Position numbers and translations under genes: made by a program
Source: Mogibacterium sp.
GTDB taxonomy: Bacteria > Bacillota > Clostridia > Peptostreptococcales > Anaerovoracaceae
Direction: 5' to 3'
DNA length: 64,000 nt
NCBI GenBank assembly: GCA_017405845.1
Contig: JAFQZQ010000016.1
Span: 1 to 64,000, forward strand
Part shown: positions 49,909 through 60,966 of the stretch, in pieces
Layout: every line of letters begins with the position of its first letter
How positions within the stretch are numbered: the stretch's first letter is position 1
The notes under the pieces: generated by a model
What the model was told of the DNA's origin: nothing
Databases searched by the model: none
The model's input: only the letters and a program-made list of their open reading frames with translations

Positions 49909-50658
49909 CTATTGCAGAGTTAAGATCTCAGGTTCTCCGTCGGTAACCAATATAGTGTTTTCATAATGAGCGGACTTTTTGCCGTCCACCATCACTACTG
50001 TCCAGTCGTTTCCCAGCACCCTGACCTGGTAAGTACCCAGTGCGAGCATAGGCTCGATAGCGAGGGTCATTCCCCTCTCGATCCTTGCGCCCTTGCCGGG
50101 CTTTCCGTAGTTAGGAATGTATGGGTCTTCGTGAAGCTTGGTTCCGGTGCCGTGACCGGTATAGTCCCTTATGACTCCCATTCCGAAGCTTTCGGCATAC
50201 TTCTGGACCGCATGCCCGATGTCTCCGATCCTGTAGCCTTCCATGGCATACTTGATACCCTCGAAGAAGCTTTGTCTGGTGACATCTATGAGTTTCTGAT
50301 CTTCAGCGCTTATCGTTCCTACCGCGTATGTACGGGCTGCGTCGCTGTTGTAGCCTTTGCAGGTTGCACCAACATCCACACTTACGATATCGCCTTCTTT
50401 GAGTATTCTTGATGCGTTAGGTATGCCGTGGATCACCTCTTCGTTGACAGACACGCAGGCTGCGGCGGGAAATCCGCCATAGCCTTTGAATGTCGGTGTC
50501 ATGCCGTGTCCGGTGATCCTCTTCTCTACGAAGTTGTTTACATCCATCGTAGAGATGCCCGGTCTGACAAATTCCTCAAGATCATGGAGCAGTTCTGCCG
50601 TGACCTTGCATGGTTCTCTCATGAGTTCGATCTCGCGTTTAGACTTGATGATTATCAT
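49909..50658 (-). CDS. map: Methionine aminopeptidase, type I
   Basis: 249 residues from ATG 50658, eight bases after the adk stop. Metal ligands of the pita-bread fold: aspartates in SVDVGATCKGYNSDAAR, His in GHGTGTKLHEDP, Glu in LAIEPM and the final ENTILVT. Removes the initiator Met from new proteins. Confidence 0.97.
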   Translation of the reverse strand: MIIIKSKREIELMREPCKVTAELLHDLEEFVRPGISTMDVNNFVEKRITGHGMTPTFKGYGGFPAAACVSVNEEVIHGIPNASRILKEGDIVSVDVGATCKGYNSDAARTYAVGTISAEDQKLIDVTRQSFFEGIKYAMEGYRIGDIGHAVQKYAESFGMGVIRDYTGHGTGTKLHEDPYIPNYGKPGKGARIERGMTLAIEPMLALGTYQVRVLGNDWTVVMVDGKKSAHYENTILVTDGEPEILTLQ

Positions 50659-50665
50659 GTCCTGA

Positions 50666-51310
50666 TTACTCTCCGATCTCCGCAACTATGTCTGCGAATA
50701 CTTCTTTCGCGTCCTTCTCAGCATTGAAGTTCTTGAGAAGACCTGCGTTTGTGTAGTATTCGATCAGTGGAGCTGTGGACTCTTCGTAGACTTCGATCCT
50801 CTTCTCGGCAGTCTCTCTTGTGTCATCCTTGCGCTGCTCGAGCTCGCCGCCGCACTTGTCGCAAACGCCCTCAACCTTTGGAGGGAAGTTCTTGATGTGA
50901 TAGCTTGCGCCGCACGCCTTGCACAGTCTTCTGCCGGTAAGTCTCTCCATGAGAGTTTCATAACCGACTTCGAAGTTGATGACCGCATCGAGCTTCTGTC
51001 CGTTCTTTGCGAGCATCTTGTCGAAAGCCTCTGCCTGAGCGATGGTTCTTGGGAATCCGTCGAGCAGATATCCATTTGCACAATCATCCCATGTGAGTCT
51101 GTCTGCTACGAGGTCTACAACCAGTTCGTCAGGTACGAGTCTTCCGGAGTTCGTATACTCCTGAGCTTTCTTTCCGAGTTCGGTACCTTCCTTGATGTTC
51201 TTGCGGAAGATGTCTCCCGTAGAAATCTGAGGAATACCGTATTTCTCAACCAACCTTACTGCCTGAGTGCCTTTGCCTGCACCCGGAGGTCCCAGTAATA
51301 CTGCTCTCAT
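50666..51310 (-). CDS. adk: Adenylate kinase
   Basis: 214 residues. P-loop GPPGAGKGTQ (7-16), NMP domain with DELVVDLVADRL, and a long LID with four cysteines (CKACG...CDKCGG) that bind zinc, as in most Gram-positive enzymes. Interconverts ATP, ADP and AMP. Follows secY as usual. Confidence 0.98.
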   Translation of the reverse strand: MRAVLLGPPGAGKGTQAVRLVEKYGIPQISTGDIFRKNIKEGTELGKKAQEYTNSGRLVPDELVVDLVADRLTWDDCANGYLLDGFPRTIAQAEAFDKMLAKNGQKLDAVINFEVGYETLMERLTGRRLCKACGASYHIKNFPPKVEGVCDKCGGELEQRKDDTRETAEKRIEVYEESTAPLIEYYTNAGLLKNFNAEKDAKEVFADIVAEIGE

Positions 51311-51344
51311 ATCGTCCTCCTAGTTATTATCTAGTTTTACTAGT

Positions 51345-52625
51345 TTACTTCAGGAATCCCTGATAATTTCTCATCAGCATCTGATTCTCGAGCTGCTGTA
51401 CTATGTCGAGAGCAACGCCTACCATGATCAGCAGTGATGTACCACCGAAGCTGAAGTTGAACGGTGTGAACACGCTTACGATCGTAGGGATTGTTGCTAC
51501 TGCTGCCAGGAAGATTCCTCCTGCGAAGCACAGTCTGCTCATGATTCTCGACAGATACTCAACGGTTGCAACTCCCGGTCTGATACCAGGAATGAATCCG
51601 CCGTTCTGTCTCATGTTATCGGCAACGTCTGTCGGGTTGAACATGATCGCCGTGTAGAAATATGTAAAGAACATTGTAAGAAGAATGTTCAGTGCAGCAT
51701 ATACCCACACGCCCGGGTTACCCGAAGGCGACAGATATTTCGTAACGAAATCCGTAAAGTTGGAGTCCGGGAAGAAATATGTGACCGTCAGCGGGAACTG
51801 AAGCAGCGAGATCGAGAAGATGATAGGGATAACGCCTGCCGCATTCACCTTCATAGGAATGTGAGTCGACTGGCCGCCGTACATCTTTCTTCCGACTACG
51901 CGCTTCGCGTACTGTACCGGGATCTTTCTCACTCCCTCCTGCATCATGATGATGACCATTGTGATCAGCACCGCTACGATGAGGAGTGCTATAACTGCGA
52001 CCACCGATACCGCGCCGTCCTTGACCTGCGTAATAACGCCTCTGACAGCGGATGGAAGTCTCGAAACGATACCGCCGAAGATGAGCATCGAGATACCGTT
52101 TCCGATTCCATACTCGTTGATCTGCTCGCCGAGCCACATCAGGAACGCTGTGCCCGCGGTCAGAACGACAACGATGGTGATAATGTTAAATGCGCTCGTG
52201 TTTACGATTGCTCTTCTGAAGAGACCGACCGTAAGACCTACCGCCTGGATAAGTCCGAGCACTACAGTCAAATACCTTGTGATCGTGGCCATTTTCTTAC
52301 GGCCTTCTGTTCCCTCTTTGGCGAGACGCTCAAAGTACGGGAACGCGATCGTCAACAGCTGAATGATGATCGATGCGGTGATGTATGGGGTAATACCCAG
52401 AGCAAATATTGTGAAATTGCTGAATGCACCACCCGAGAACAGATCGAAGAGATCGAGCAGTCCCGTCTCTCCGGAGAACATGTTGGCGAGATACTCTCTG
52501 TCGATACCCGGAACCGGAATGTTTGATCCGATTCTGAATACCAGCAGCATCAGAAGCGTGAAGATCATCTTTGATCTGATCTCCGGAATTTTCCATGCCT
52601 TAGAGAATGTCTTCACAAGTTCCAT
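51345..52625 (-). CDS. secY: Preprotein translocase subunit SecY
   Basis: 426 residues, ten membrane helices. Plug and pore region GLLDLFDLFSGGAFSNFTIFALG and the C5 loop with FKGYQ-like motifs near KRVVGRKMYGGQSTHIPMKVN. Forms the Sec channel. One base after rplO. Confidence 0.98.
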   Translation of the reverse strand: MELVKTFSKAWKIPEIRSKMIFTLLMLLVFRIGSNIPVPGIDREYLANMFSGETGLLDLFDLFSGGAFSNFTIFALGITPYITASIIIQLLTIAFPYFERLAKEGTEGRKKMATITRYLTVVLGLIQAVGLTVGLFRRAIVNTSAFNIITIVVVLTAGTAFLMWLGEQINEYGIGNGISMLIFGGIVSRLPSAVRGVITQVKDGAVSVVAVIALLIVAVLITMVIIMMQEGVRKIPVQYAKRVVGRKMYGGQSTHIPMKVNAAGVIPIIFSISLLQFPLTVTYFFPDSNFTDFVTKYLSPSGNPGVWVYAALNILLTMFFTYFYTAIMFNPTDVADNMRQNGGFIPGIRPGVATVEYLSRIMSRLCFAGGIFLAAVATIPTIVSVFTPFNFSFGGTSLLIMVGVALDIVQQLENQMLMRNYQGFLK

Positions 52626-52626
52626 T

Positions 52627-53067
52627 TTAGATGACCTCTGCCTTTCCGCCTGCCTTCTCGATCTTTTCGACAGCGCTCTTGCTAAACTTCTCTGCCTTTA
52701 CAGTGAGCTTCTTGCTGAGCTCGCCATTGCCGAGGACCTTGAGTCCGTCGAGTTCCTTGCCTACGAGGCCGCACTCGAGCAGAGCTGCGATATCTACTAC
52801 TGCACCGTCTTCGAACTTGTTGAGATCTTTGACGTTAATTTCGGCATATTCCTTAGCCCATTTGTTGTTGAAGCCTCTCTTAGGGAGTCTTCTGTAGAGT
52901 GGCATCTGGCCACCCTCGAAGCCGAGTCTAACTCCGCCACCGCTTCTGGAGTTCTGACCGTTCATACCTCTGCCGGCAGTTGTTCCCTGACCGGTACCCT
53001 GGCCGCGGCCGATTCTCTTAGGAGCCTTTGTGGAGCCTTCCGGCTTTTTAAGTTCATGAATTCTCAT
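52627..53067 (-). CDS. rplO: Ribosomal protein uL15
   Basis: 146 residues: basic, glycine-rich N-terminal tail [21 protein letters not shown] reaching into the 23S rRNA and a folded C-terminus. Normal length and position. Confidence 0.98.
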   Translation of the reverse strand: MRIHELKKPEGSTKAPKRIGRGQGTGQGTTAGRGMNGQNSRSGGGVRLGFEGGQMPLYRRLPKRGFNNKWAKEYAEINVKDLNKFEDGAVVDIAALLECGLVGKELDGLKVLGNGELSKKLTVKAEKFSKSAVEKIEKAGGKAEVI

Positions 53068-53081
53068 GGCCTTTGCCCTCC

Positions 53082-53261
53082 TTACAGTTCTTCTACTTTG
53101 AGCAGATGGGAGACCTTGTTGATAGCTCCTCTTGTTGCCGGGGAATCCTCAAGCTCTACAGAGTGATTGAGCTTTCTCAGACCGAGTGCCTCAACTGTCT
53201 TCTTCTGCCTAGGCTGACAAGCGATAGGGCTCTTAACCAGTGTGATTCTCAGTTTTGCCAT
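53082..53261 (-). CDS. rpmD: Ribosomal protein uL30
   Basis: 59 residues: [20 protein letters not shown] ... [20 protein letters not shown]. Start ATG 53261 behind a GGAGG; the stop is 14 bases before rplO. Binds 23S rRNA domain II/V. Confidence 0.98.
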   Translation of the reverse strand: MAKLRITLVKSPIACQPRQKKTVEALGLRKLNHSVELEDSPATRGAINKVSHLLKVEEL

Positions 53262-53273
53262 TTCCCTTGCCTC

Positions 53274-53777
53274 CTATCCAATGATTTCTTCCGGTGTCTT
53301 ACCACGGCGCTTAGCAACTTCCTCAACGGTTGTCAGGTTCTTAAGACCTTCCATTGTTGCTCTTGCCATGTTACCGGTGTTGCTTGTTCCGAGCGACTTA
53401 GCTCTTACGTCCTTGATTCCTGCTGCTTCAAGTACTGTACGTACGGATGAACCAGCGATAACGCCTGTACCCTTTGCGGAAGGCATGATGAGGACCTTGC
53501 CCGCTCCGAATTCACCAACAGTCTCGTGAGGAACTGTAGTTCCAACTGTCGGTACATATATCAGTTTCTTCTTAGCATCTTCTGTAGCTTTTCTTACAGC
53601 TTCAGGGATCTCGATAGCCTTGCCGAGACCCATGCCTACGTGACCTTCGCCGTCGCCGACAACTACTGTAACGGAGAATCTCATGTTTCTTCCGCCCTTA
53701 ACTGTCTTGGCAACACGTCTGATGTCCACGATCTCTTCCGTAAGCTCCAGCTTGGATGCGTCTACTTTAGTCTGCAT
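53274..53777 (-). CDS. rpsE: Ribosomal protein uS5
   Basis: 167 residues. Double-stranded RNA-binding-like N-terminal domain ([23 protein letters not shown]) and C-terminal half with [20 protein letters not shown]. Involved in decoding fidelity. 14 bases after rplR. Confidence 0.98.
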   Translation of the reverse strand: MQTKVDASKLELTEEIVDIRRVAKTVKGGRNMRFSVTVVVGDGEGHVGMGLGKAIEIPEAVRKATEDAKKKLIYVPTVGTTVPHETVGEFGAGKVLIMPSAKGTGVIAGSSVRTVLEAAGIKDVRAKSLGTSNTGNMARATMEGLKNLTTVEEVAKRRGKTPEEIIG

Positions 53778-53791
53778 TTACGTATCCTCCC

Positions 53792-54157
53792 TTAGAAATC
53801 CAATCCGGCTTCGCGTGCAGCATCAGCGAGTTCCTTGACTCTGCCGTGGAAGAGATATCCGCCTCTGTCGAAGCATACTTCCTTGATGCCCTTTTCTGTA
53901 GCCTTTTCTGCGATAGCTTTTCCGACCATAGCTGCAGCACTCTTGTTGCCGCCGTAGCCGATTTCCTTCTTAAGATCCTTGTCGAGCGACGAAGCGCTGA
54001 CGAGAGTCTTGCCGTTAACATCATCGATGATCTGAACCGAGATGTTAGCATTCGATCTGAACACGCACATTCTAGGCTTCTCAGGAGTTCCGAAAACGTG
54101 CTTGCGGACTCTTGCATGTCTCTTAAGTCTTCTGTCATTTCTGCTCTTATCTGCCAT
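53792..54157 (-). CDS. rplR: Ribosomal protein uL18
   Basis: 121 residues: basic N-terminus [18 protein letters not shown] and C-terminal [20 protein letters not shown]. Binds 5S rRNA with uL5. Standard length. Confidence 0.98.
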   Translation of the reverse strand: MADKSRNDRRLKRHARVRKHVFGTPEKPRMCVFRSNANISVQIIDDVNGKTLVSASSLDKDLKKEIGYGGNKSAAAMVGKAIAEKATEKGIKEVCFDRGGYLFHGRVKELADAAREAGLDF

Positions 54158-54173
54158 TTTCTTTCCTCCTTTC

Positions 54174-54716
54174 CTATGCTGCTCCGCTCTTGCCTTCCTT
54201 CTTGTGGACGACTTCTCCTGCGTAGAGGATTCCCTTACCCTTATAAGGTTCAGGCTCTCTCCATGCTCTGATGTTTGCTGCGTAGTTGCCTACGAGCGCC
54301 TTGTCGATTCCCTTGATAACGATGGTGTTAGCATCCGGAGTCTCTGTGGTGATACCTTCTGGATCTTCGAGCTCGATCGGGTGGGAATATCCGAGCTTCA
54401 GAACGAGCTTGCTGCCCTGCTTTGCTGCGGAGTATCCAACTCCAACGATCTGCAGCTTCTTCTCAAATCCGTTTGTAACTCCCGTGATCATGTTGTCGAT
54501 GAGAGTTCTTGCCAGACCGTGCTGAGATCTGTTTTCTCTGCTGTCATCAGCTCTCTCAACCTTGAGAGTTCCGTCTTCGATGTTGACCTTCATGCCGCTT
54601 CCGATCTTCTCGCAAAGCTCGCCCTTAGGTCCCTTAACTCTGATGACGTTTCCATCTTCTACCGTTACTTCTACGCCGGCAGGGATGGTGATTGGTCTAA
54701 TACCGATTCTTGACAT
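54174..54716 (-). CDS. rplF: Ribosomal protein uL6
   Basis: 180 residues, two similar domains; conserved end [19 protein letters not shown]. Located near the sarcin-ricin loop. ATG 54716 behind AGGAGG. Confidence 0.98.
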   Translation of the reverse strand: MSRIGIRPITIPAGVEVTVEDGNVIRVKGPKGELCEKIGSGMKVNIEDGTLKVERADDSRENRSQHGLARTLIDNMITGVTNGFEKKLQIVGVGYSAAKQGSKLVLKLGYSHPIELEDPEGITTETPDANTIVIKGIDKALVGNYAANIRAWREPEPYKGKGILYAGEVVHKKEGKSGAA

Positions 54717-54728
54717 TGTGTCTACCTC

Positions 54729-55127
54729 CTACCAAACGTAACAAATAACTTCGCCGCCTACTCCGAGCTTGCGGGCTTCTTTATCAGTGATGATGCCCTT
54801 CGAAGTCGACAGAATAGCGATTCCGAGTCCTCCGAGGACCTTCGGTACTCTGTCAGCTTTAGCATAGACTCTGAGTCCTGGCTTTGAGATCTTCTTAATT
54901 CCGATGATCGTCTTCTCGCGGCCCGGGCCGTACTTGAGATCGATCTTGATTGTACCCTGAGCATTGTCAGAAACAACTTCATAGCCACTGATGAATCCCT
55001 CGTTGAGGAGGATCTCCGCGATTGCCTTCTTCATCTTTGAAGCCGGAACATCTACGGTTGGGTGACCTGCAGTGTTTGCATTCCTGATTCTGGTCAGCAT
55101 ATCTGCGATTGGGTCTGTCATTGACAT
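54729..55127 (-). CDS. rpsH: Ribosomal protein uS8
   Basis: 132 residues: [20 protein letters not shown] and C-terminal [20 protein letters not shown]. Key 16S rRNA assembly protein; in E. coli it represses the spc operon. 12 bases before rplF. Confidence 0.98.
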   Translation of the reverse strand: MSMTDPIADMLTRIRNANTAGHPTVDVPASKMKKAIAEILLNEGFISGYEVVSDNAQGTIKIDLKYGPGREKTIIGIKKISKPGLRVYAKADRVPKVLGGLGIAILSTSKGIITDKEARKLGVGGEVICYVW

Positions 55128-55215
55128 AACAGTTAGTTCTCCTTTCTTAACGTGGTTCCCCGCACTTCTCTACTTATATATGTGTGGGGCCTGCGAAAAT
55201 AATAGCTTTCGTTTA

Positions 55216-55401
55216 TTACCAGCTTGCCTTCTTAACGCCAGGGATCTCACCCTTGTATGCAAGCTCTCTGAAGCAGATACGGCAAATGCCATACTTCTTG
55301 AGTACGGAGTGCGGTCTTCCGCAAACCTTACATCTTGTATAAGCCCTTGTTGAGTACTTAGGCTTTCTTGTCTGCTTAACTTTCAGTGAAGTTTTTGCCA
55401 T
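55216..55401 (-). CDS. rpsN: Ribosomal protein uS14, zinc type
   Basis: 61 residues, the short zinc-binding (type Z) form: [20 protein letters not shown] holds the four cysteines. No zinc-free paralogue is in the window. Followed by an 88-base gap before rpsH. Confidence 0.98.
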   Translation of the reverse strand: MAKTSLKVKQTRKPKYSTRAYTRCKVCGRPHSVLKKYGICRICFRELAYKGEIPGVKKASW

Positions 55402-55415
55402 GTTCGCCTCCTATA

Positions 55416-55967
55416 CTAATTAACGCTCTTCTCAAATGGCATTCCCAGGAGCTCGAGCAGTACCTGAGCTTCCTCGTCAGTCTTCGCTGTTGTTGTGAAG
55501 ACGATGTTCATGCCCTTGATAGTGTCAACGTTATCGTACACGATCTCAGGGAAGATCAGCTGCTCCTTGAGACCCATGGAGTAATTTCCTCTGCCGTCAA
55601 ACGAGTTTCTGGAGAGACCCTTGAAGTCTCTTACTCTCGGAAGAGAGATGTTGAACAGCTTGTCGGCGAATGTGTACATTCTGTCGCCTCTCAGTGTGAC
55701 CTTTGCTCCGACCGGCATTCCTTCTCTGACCTTGAAGTTAGCGATGGACTTTCTAGCCTTTGTGACTACTGGTCTCTGACCCGAGATGAGTGCGATCTCC
55801 TTGACTGCGCTCTCGAGGATCTTTGCGTTGTCCTTTGCCTCGCTGAGTCCCATGTTGATGGTGATCTTAGTCAGTTTAGGAACTTCCATAGGGTTGGAGT
55901 AACCGAATCTGTCCTGCATGGCTTTGAAAACTTCGTTTTTATACTTGTTCTTAAGTCTGATTTCCAC
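55416..55967 (-). CDS. rplE: Ribosomal protein uL5
   Basis: 183 residues starting at a GTG (55967) seven bases after AGGAGG. Conserved: [18 protein letters not shown] and [18 protein letters not shown]. Binds 5S rRNA and P-site tRNA. Confidence 0.98.
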   Translation of the reverse strand: MEIRLKNKYKNEVFKAMQDRFGYSNPMEVPKLTKITINMGLSEAKDNAKILESAVKEIALISGQRPVVTKARKSIANFKVREGMPVGAKVTLRGDRMYTFADKLFNISLPRVRDFKGLSRNSFDGRGNYSMGLKEQLIFPEIVYDNVDTIKGMNIVFTTTAKTDEEAQVLLELLGMPFEKSVN

Positions 55968-55983
55968 GATTGCTCCTCCTTTC

Positions 55984-56289
55984 CTAGTCGATTGTGTTTC
56001 CTGTCTTCTTCGAGACTCTTACTTTCTTTCCATCCACGATCTTGTGACCGATTCTTGTGGCAGCCTTAGCTTCCTTGTCATAGAACATGACGTTGGATGC
56101 ATCGATAGGGCCTTCCATGTGCTTGATCTCGGATCCGGATGTTCTGGTTGCCTTAGCGTGCTTTGTCTGCATGTTTACGCCTTCGACTACCACTTTGTTT
56201 TCCTTAGGGATCGTTCTGAGGACTGTGCCTGTCTTGCCCTTGTCCTTACCAGCGATCACTACTACCATATCGTCTTTCTTGATCTGCAT
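55984..56289 (-). CDS. rplX: Ribosomal protein uL24
   Basis: 101 residues from ATG 56289; AGGAGG lies eight bases upstream, and a GTG further up overlaps this RBS and is rejected. KOW motif in [20 protein letters not shown]. Early 50S assembly protein. Confidence 0.98.
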   Translation of the reverse strand: MQIKKDDMVVVIAGKDKGKTGTVLRTIPKENKVVVEGVNMQTKHAKATRTSGSEIKHMEGPIDASNVMFYDKEAKAATRIGHKIVDGKKVRVSKKTGNTID

Positions 56290-56301
56290 CACTTGCACCT
56301 C

Positions 56302-56676
56302 CTACAGTACTTCCGGTGCCAATGACACGATCTTCATGAAACCGCAGTCTCTCAGCTCTCTTGCGACAGGTCCGAAGATACGTGTACCAACCGGTGTCTT
56401 GTCGTTCTTGTCCTTGATGATGACTGCCGCGTTCTGATCGAACTTAACGTACGAACCGTCAGTTCTTCTTGTGCCGCGCTTGGTCCTTACAACTACTGCC
56501 TTGACTACATCGCCCTTCTTTACGGCTCCACCAGGAGTAGCATCCTTAACGGTGCATACGATTACGTCACCGATGTTTGCATACTTACGGCCTGTGCCTC
56601 CGAGAACTCTGATGCAGAGCAGTTCTTTAGCTCCGGAATTGTCGGCAACTCTTAATCTGCTTTCTGTCTGAATCAT
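56302..56676 (-). CDS. rplN: Ribosomal protein uL14
   Basis: 124 residues: [20 protein letters not shown] and ending [20 protein letters not shown]. Interface protein of the 50S. Slightly longer than the usual 122. Confidence 0.98.
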   Translation of the reverse strand: MIQTESRLRVADNSGAKELLCIRVLGGTGRKYANIGDVIVCTVKDATPGGAVKKGDVVKAVVVRTKRGTRRTDGSYVKFDQNAAVIIKDKNDKTPVGTRIFGPVARELRDCGFMKIVSLAPEVL

Positions 56677-56690
56677 ATTACGTTGCCTCC

Positions 56691-56945
56691 TTACTTAGCC
56701 TTCTCTACGATCTTGACAAGTCTCCATCTCTTGTCCTTGGACAGAGGTCTTGTCTCCATGATCATAACCTTATCGCCGATACCGCAGATATTCTCTTCGT
56801 CGTGAGCCTTGAACTTAACTGTTCTCTTGACTCCCTTTCCATAGAGAGGGTGTCTGACGATCTCTTCTGTTGCAACTACGATAGTCTTATCCATCTTGTC
56901 GCTTGTTACGATTCCGACTCTCGTCTTTCTTCTGTTTCTTTCCAT
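56691..56945 (-). CDS. rpsQ: Ribosomal protein uS17
   Basis: 84 residues, OB fold: [20 protein letters not shown] and [20 protein letters not shown]. Early 16S rRNA binder. Confidence 0.98.
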   Translation of the reverse strand: MERNRRKTRVGIVTSDKMDKTIVVATEEIVRHPLYGKGVKRTVKFKAHDEENICGIGDKVMIMETRPLSKDKRWRLVKIVEKAK

Positions 56946-56964
56946 TTGTCAGAACTCCTCCTTT

Positions 56965-57165
56965 CTACGCGTTTCTGCCCTGCTCGACCTCTCTCATGAT
57001 GGTCTTAACTCTGGCGATGTCTCTTCTAACTTCTCTCATTCTTACAGGATTTTCAAGCTGTCCTGTAACGTGCTGGAATCTCAGGTTGAAGAGCTCCTGC
57101 TTCATTCTCTCGAGTTCAGCAGTTCTTTCCTGATCCGTCATCTTTCTGATTTTGTTCAGGTCCAT
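56965..57165 (-). CDS. rpmC: Ribosomal protein uL29
   Basis: 66 residues, two helices: [20 protein letters not shown] and [20 protein letters not shown]. Near the peptide exit. Its ATG overlaps the rplP stop by one base. Confidence 0.98.
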   Translation of the reverse strand: MDLNKIRKMTDQERTAELERMKQELFNLRFQHVTGQLENPVRMREVRRDIARVKTIMREVEQGRNA

Positions 57166-57590
57166 TACTGCGCTCCTCCTTCCTGACCCTTAACGACGAA
57201 CTTGCACTTGATAGGCAGTTTGTGAGCAGCCAGTCTCATAGCTTCTCTTGCCTGTGCTTCAGATACTCCGTCGATTTCGAACATAACTCTGCCCGGCTTT
57301 ACTACAGCTACCCAGTACTCTGGAGCTCCCTTTCCGGATCCCATACGTACTCCGATAGGCTTCTTACTTACCGGCTTATGCGGGAAGATCTTGATGTAAA
57401 CCTTACCGCCTCTTTTGATGGATCTTGTCATTGCTACACGGGCAGCCTCGATCTGCTTGGAATCGATCCAGCCGCGTCCGTCAGCCATGAGTCCATATGA
57501 ACCGTATGCTACAGCATTGCCCTTAGTTGCAATGCCCTTCATTCTGCCACGGTGCTGTTTTCTACGCTTAACACGTTTTGGCATTAACAT
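57165..57590 (-). CDS. rplP: Ribosomal protein uL16
   Basis: 141 residues: [20 protein letters not shown] and [20 protein letters not shown]. Shapes the A site of the 50S. AAAGGAG upstream. Confidence 0.98.
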   Translation of the reverse strand: MLMPKRVKRRKQHRGRMKGIATKGNAVAYGSYGLMADGRGWIDSKQIEAARVAMTRSIKRGGKVYIKIFPHKPVSKKPIGVRMGSGKGAPEYWVAVVKPGRVMFEIDGVSEAQAREAMRLAAHKLPIKCKFVVKGQEGGAQ

Positions 57591-57614
57591 GGCGAGTTTC
57601 TCCTTTCTTCAATA

Positions 57615-58484
57615 CTATGCTTCTGTCTCCTGCGCTTCTGCCTGTGGCTCAGCTACCGGAGCAGGAGCCGCCTTAGGAGCCTTGCGTACTCTTGTTGTAG
57701 CAGGCTTTACCTCAGGCTTTGCCTCACGGCCGTCAAATCTTCTTCCGTCTCTTCTGCCTTCGCGACCAGCAGCTCTTCTGTCCTTGCGGTCATTACGTCT
57801 GCCCTTCTTGTCTCTTCTCTCTTCAGCTTTTGGTACGGAATCCTTGAGGCCCTTGTCGAGAATCTCGCCGTGGTTGATCCAGACCTTTACGCCGATCTTG
57901 CCGTAAGTCGTGTCAGCCTCAGCGAATCCATAATCGATATCCGCTCTCAGTGTGTGCAGAGGCACGTTACCTTCACTGTACTTTTCGCTTCTTGCGATTT
58001 CGGCACCGCCGAGTCTGCCGGAGCAGACGATCTTGATGCCCTTTGCGCCGGCCTTCATTGTACGGCCGATAGGCTGCTTCATAGCTCTTCTGAACGAAGT
58101 TCTTCTCTCGAGAGACTGAGCTACGCTCTCAGCTGTGAGCTGTGCGTCGAGTTCTGTTCTTCTGACTTCCTCGATGCTGACGTCTACCTTCTTACCTGTC
58201 ATCTTAACGAGAGCCTTCTTGAACTCGTCGATTCCCTCGCCGGATCTTCCGATGACCATTCCAGGTCTTGCGCACATAACGATGACTTTTACTTCGTCAG
58301 CGCCTTTACGCTCGATGACTGTGTTCGAAACGCCTGCGTTGTACAGTTTCTTCTTTACGAATGCTCTGATCTGATTATCTTCTACCAGGAGATCCGCAAA
58401 GTTAGTCTTGTCGGCATACCACTTGGAGCTCCAGTCCTTGTTAACGCCAACGCGCATTCCATGTGGATTAACTTTCTGTCCCAT
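57615..58484 (-). CDS. rpsC: Ribosomal protein uS3 with long C-terminal tail
   Basis: 289 residues against about 215-235. The KH domain ([20 protein letters not shown]) and C-terminal domain are normal to about residue 218. Residues 219-289 form an extra tail: a highly basic Arg/Asp part ([20 protein letters not shown]) and then an Ala/Pro-rich acidic end. Such tails occur in some Clostridia and Actinobacteria. Start overlaps the rplV stop by one base. Confidence 0.97.
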   Translation of the reverse strand: MGQKVNPHGMRVGVNKDWSSKWYADKTNFADLLVEDNQIRAFVKKKLYNAGVSNTVIERKGADEVKVIVMCARPGMVIGRSGEGIDEFKKALVKMTGKKVDVSIEEVRRTELDAQLTAESVAQSLERRTSFRRAMKQPIGRTMKAGAKGIKIVCSGRLGGAEIARSEKYSEGNVPLHTLRADIDYGFAEADTTYGKIGVKVWINHGEILDKGLKDSVPKAEERRDKKGRRNDRKDRRAAGREGRRDGRRFDGREAKPEVKPATTRVRKAPKAAPAPVAEPQAEAQETEA

Positions 58485-58864
58485 TAGCGAACCTCCTCCT
58501 TATCAGCTTCTTCGACCTTCTTTACAGGTGCTTCCTTTTCCTTAAGAGTAACGTAGATGTTGCTTGTTCTCTTAAGAATCATTCCGGCTCTTCCCTGTGC
58601 GCCAGGTCTCCAGCGCTTCATTGTTGGGCCCTGATTGCAGTTGATAACTGCTACGTAGAGTTCATCAGGGTTCATCTCGTGATTGTTCTCAGCATTTGCT
58701 GCTGCGGACTTTACTACCTTCTCGATAAGCTCAGAACCCTTGCCAGGTGTGAACTTGAGAATTGTAAGTGCTTCATTCAGGTCCTTACCTCTTACCAGAT
58801 CAGCAACAGGTTTGAGCTTGCTTGAAGACATTCTTACATACTTGGCTACTGCTTTAGCTTCCAT
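58484..58864 (-). CDS. rplV: Ribosomal protein uL22
   Basis: 126 residues; the tunnel-lining beta hairpin is in [20 protein letters not shown]. The last 16 or so residues ([15 protein letters not shown]) are a charged extension beyond the usual 110. Confidence 0.98.
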   Translation of the reverse strand: MEAKAVAKYVRMSSSKLKPVADLVRGKDLNEALTILKFTPGKGSELIEKVVKSAAANAENNHEMNPDELYVAVINCNQGPTMKRWRPGAQGRAGMILKRTSNIYVTLKEKEAPVKKVEEADKEEVR

Positions 58865-58896
58865 AGTATAGCTTCTCCTTTCTGTTACTTACTGTC

Positions 58897-59166
58897 TTAG
58901 AGCTTTCTGTCACCGGAGTGACCCTTGAATGTTCTGGTCGGAGCAAACTCGCCGAGCTTGTGTCCAACCATATCCTCAGTGATGTATACAGGCACATGCT
59001 TGCGTCCGTCATGAACAGCGATCGTGTGTCCGATCATCTGAGGGAAAATAGTCGATGATCTTGACCATGTCTTGAGTACGGTCTTTTCATTGGCTGCGTT
59101 CAGAGCTTCTACTCTTTCAAGAAGCTTTGCATTTACGAACGGGCCTTTCTTAAGCGATCTTCCCAT
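58897..59166 (-). CDS. rpsS: Ribosomal protein uS19
   Basis: 89 residues: [20 protein letters not shown] and [20 protein letters not shown]. Head of the 30S. 14 bases after rplB. Confidence 0.98.
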   Translation of the reverse strand: MGRSLKKGPFVNAKLLERVEALNAANEKTVLKTWSRSSTIFPQMIGHTIAVHDGRKHVPVYITEDMVGHKLGEFAPTRTFKGHSGDRKL

Positions 59167-59180
59167 TAATTTGCTCCTCT

Positions 59181-60014
59181 CTATCTGCCGTTTCTTCTCT
59201 TAACAATGTACTTGTTAGAGTCTTTGTTCTTCTTACGTGTCTTGTATCCGAGTGTCGGCTTGCCCCATGGAGTGACAGGACCCTTACGTCCGATCGGAGC
59301 TCTACCTTCACCACCACCGTGTGGGTGATCGTTAGGGTTCATAACAGAACCTCTGACTGTAGGTCTCCAACCCATGTGTCTCTTGCGGCCTGCTTTACCG
59401 ATCTGGATGTTACCGTGATCGATGTTGCCGACTTCGCCTACTGTGGCTCTGCAGTCCATCCTGACCATTCTTACTTCGCCGGAAGGAAGTCTTACCTGTG
59501 CGTAATCTCCTTCTTTAGCCATCAGCTGAGCACCGTTTCCGGCTGCTCTTACCAGCTGTCCGCCCTTGCCCGGCTTCAGCTCGATGTTGTGGATGATCGT
59601 GCCGAGAGGAATGTTTGCGATCGGAAGTGTGTTGCCCGGCTTGATATCTGCGTTAGGACCGGATTCAACTACGTCTCCGACTTTCAGCTTGTTAGGAGCG
59701 ATGATGTAGCTCTTAACGCCGTCTGCATAAACGATGAGTGCGATGTTAGCTGTTCTGTTTGGATCGTACTCGATCGACTTTACTGTTGCAGGAATGTCGT
59801 CCTTCGTTCTCTTGAAGTCGATGATTCTGTATTTAGGTCTGTATCCGCCGCCTCTGTGTCTGACGGTGATCTTGCCTCTTACGTTTCTTCCCGAGTGCTT
59901 CTTAAGGGTGACGGTAAGAGACTTTTCCGGCTTGTCGGTTGTGATCTCCTCGAATGTGGAGACTGTCATGCCTCTCAGGCCCGGAGTCGTTGGTTTATAT
60001 TTTCTGATTCCCAT
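59181..60014 (-). CDS. rplB: Ribosomal protein uL2
   Basis: 277 residues; the peptidyl-transferase-adjacent [20 protein letters not shown] with the essential His is present. One of the first 50S proteins. Normal length. Confidence 0.98.
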   Translation of the reverse strand: MGIRKYKPTTPGLRGMTVSTFEEITTDKPEKSLTVTLKKHSGRNVRGKITVRHRGGGYRPKYRIIDFKRTKDDIPATVKSIEYDPNRTANIALIVYADGVKSYIIAPNKLKVGDVVESGPNADIKPGNTLPIANIPLGTIIHNIELKPGKGGQLVRAAGNGAQLMAKEGDYAQVRLPSGEVRMVRMDCRATVGEVGNIDHGNIQIGKAGRKRHMGWRPTVRGSVMNPNDHPHGGGEGRAPIGRKGPVTPWGKPTLGYKTRKKNKDSNKYIVKRRNGR

Positions 60015-60032
60015 TTCCTACTGCCTCCTTAA

Positions 60033-60323
60033 TTACATGTCTGAGAAGAGCTCGATTTCCTTGCTGTCAGGAGTGAGCGTTACGATTGCCTTCTTATATG
60101 AAGAAGTTGTTCCGAAATTTCTTCCCAGTCTCTTTCTCTTGCCGCTTACGTTCATGATGTTGACCTTGGCTACGTCTACGCCGAAGATCTCCTCGATAGC
60201 CTTGCGGACCTCTGTCTTGTTAGCGTCTGCTGCTACCTTGAACGCGTATTTCTTCTCAGCTGCCATATCCATGCTGTTTTCAGTGATGATAGGTCTGAGG
60301 ACTACATCGTATCCGGTCTTCAT
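60033..60323 (-). CDS. rplW: Ribosomal protein uL23
   Basis: 96 residues: [20 protein letters not shown] and [20 protein letters not shown]. Docking site for SRP and trigger factor at the exit. Start overlaps the rplD stop by one base. Confidence 0.98.
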   Translation of the reverse strand: MKTGYDVVLRPIITENSMDMAAEKKYAFKVAADANKTEVRKAIEEIFGVDVAKVNIMNVSGKRKRLGRNFGTTSSYKKAIVTLTPDSKEIELFSDM

Positions 60324-60946
60324 TATGCGTATACCTCCTCGATCTTCTTGGCTGCTGCCTGTGTGAGCACGAGTGTATAGTGATTAACGATCTCGTATAC
60401 GTTCATTGTGCTTACCAGTGCTGTTCTGACGCCAGGGATGTTGTGAGCGGATCTTACTACGTTGTCATCCTTCTCGTCCATGACGATCAGTGCCTTCTTG
60501 TCTGCCTTGATGTTGGCCAGAACCTTAACCATTTCCTTGGTCTTTGGCTCTGTGAACTTGAACTCGTCTACTACGATCAGCTCGTTGCCTGCAACCTTTG
60601 CGGAGAGAGCCGACTTAAGAGCGAGTCTCTTGAGCTTCTTGTTGAGCGAGTATCTGTAACTTCTTGGCTTTGGTGCGAATACCACTCCGCCGCCGATCTG
60701 TGATGGGTCTGTCGAGCTACCCTGTCTGTGACGGCCTGTTCCCTTCTGTCTGAAAGGCTTGCGTCCACCGCCTCTGACCTCTGCTCTAGTCTTTGCGGAC
60801 TGGGTTCCCTGTCTCTGGTTAGCAAGATAATTCTTGACTACGGCCTGAACTGCGAATTCATTAGGCTCGATTCCGAAGATCTCGTCGGAGAGAGTGATGT
60901 CTCCTACCTTTACGCCTTCAACGTTTACTACGTCTACCTTTGCCAT
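60323..60946 (-). CDS. rplD: Ribosomal protein uL4
   Basis: 207 residues; the tunnel loop [20 protein letters not shown] is intact. In E. coli uL4 represses the S10 operon by attenuation in the leader, relevant to the hairpin at 62214-62234. Confidence 0.98.
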   Translation of the reverse strand: MAKVDVVNVEGVKVGDITLSDEIFGIEPNEFAVQAVVKNYLANQRQGTQSAKTRAEVRGGGRKPFRQKGTGRHRQGSSTDPSQIGGGVVFAPKPRSYRYSLNKKLKRLALKSALSAKVAGNELIVVDEFKFTEPKTKEMVKVLANIKADKKALIVMDEKDDNVVRSAHNIPGVRTALVSTMNVYEIVNHYTLVLTQAAAKKIEEVYA

Positions 60947-60966
60947 TTTCAGTTCCTCCTTTCCGC

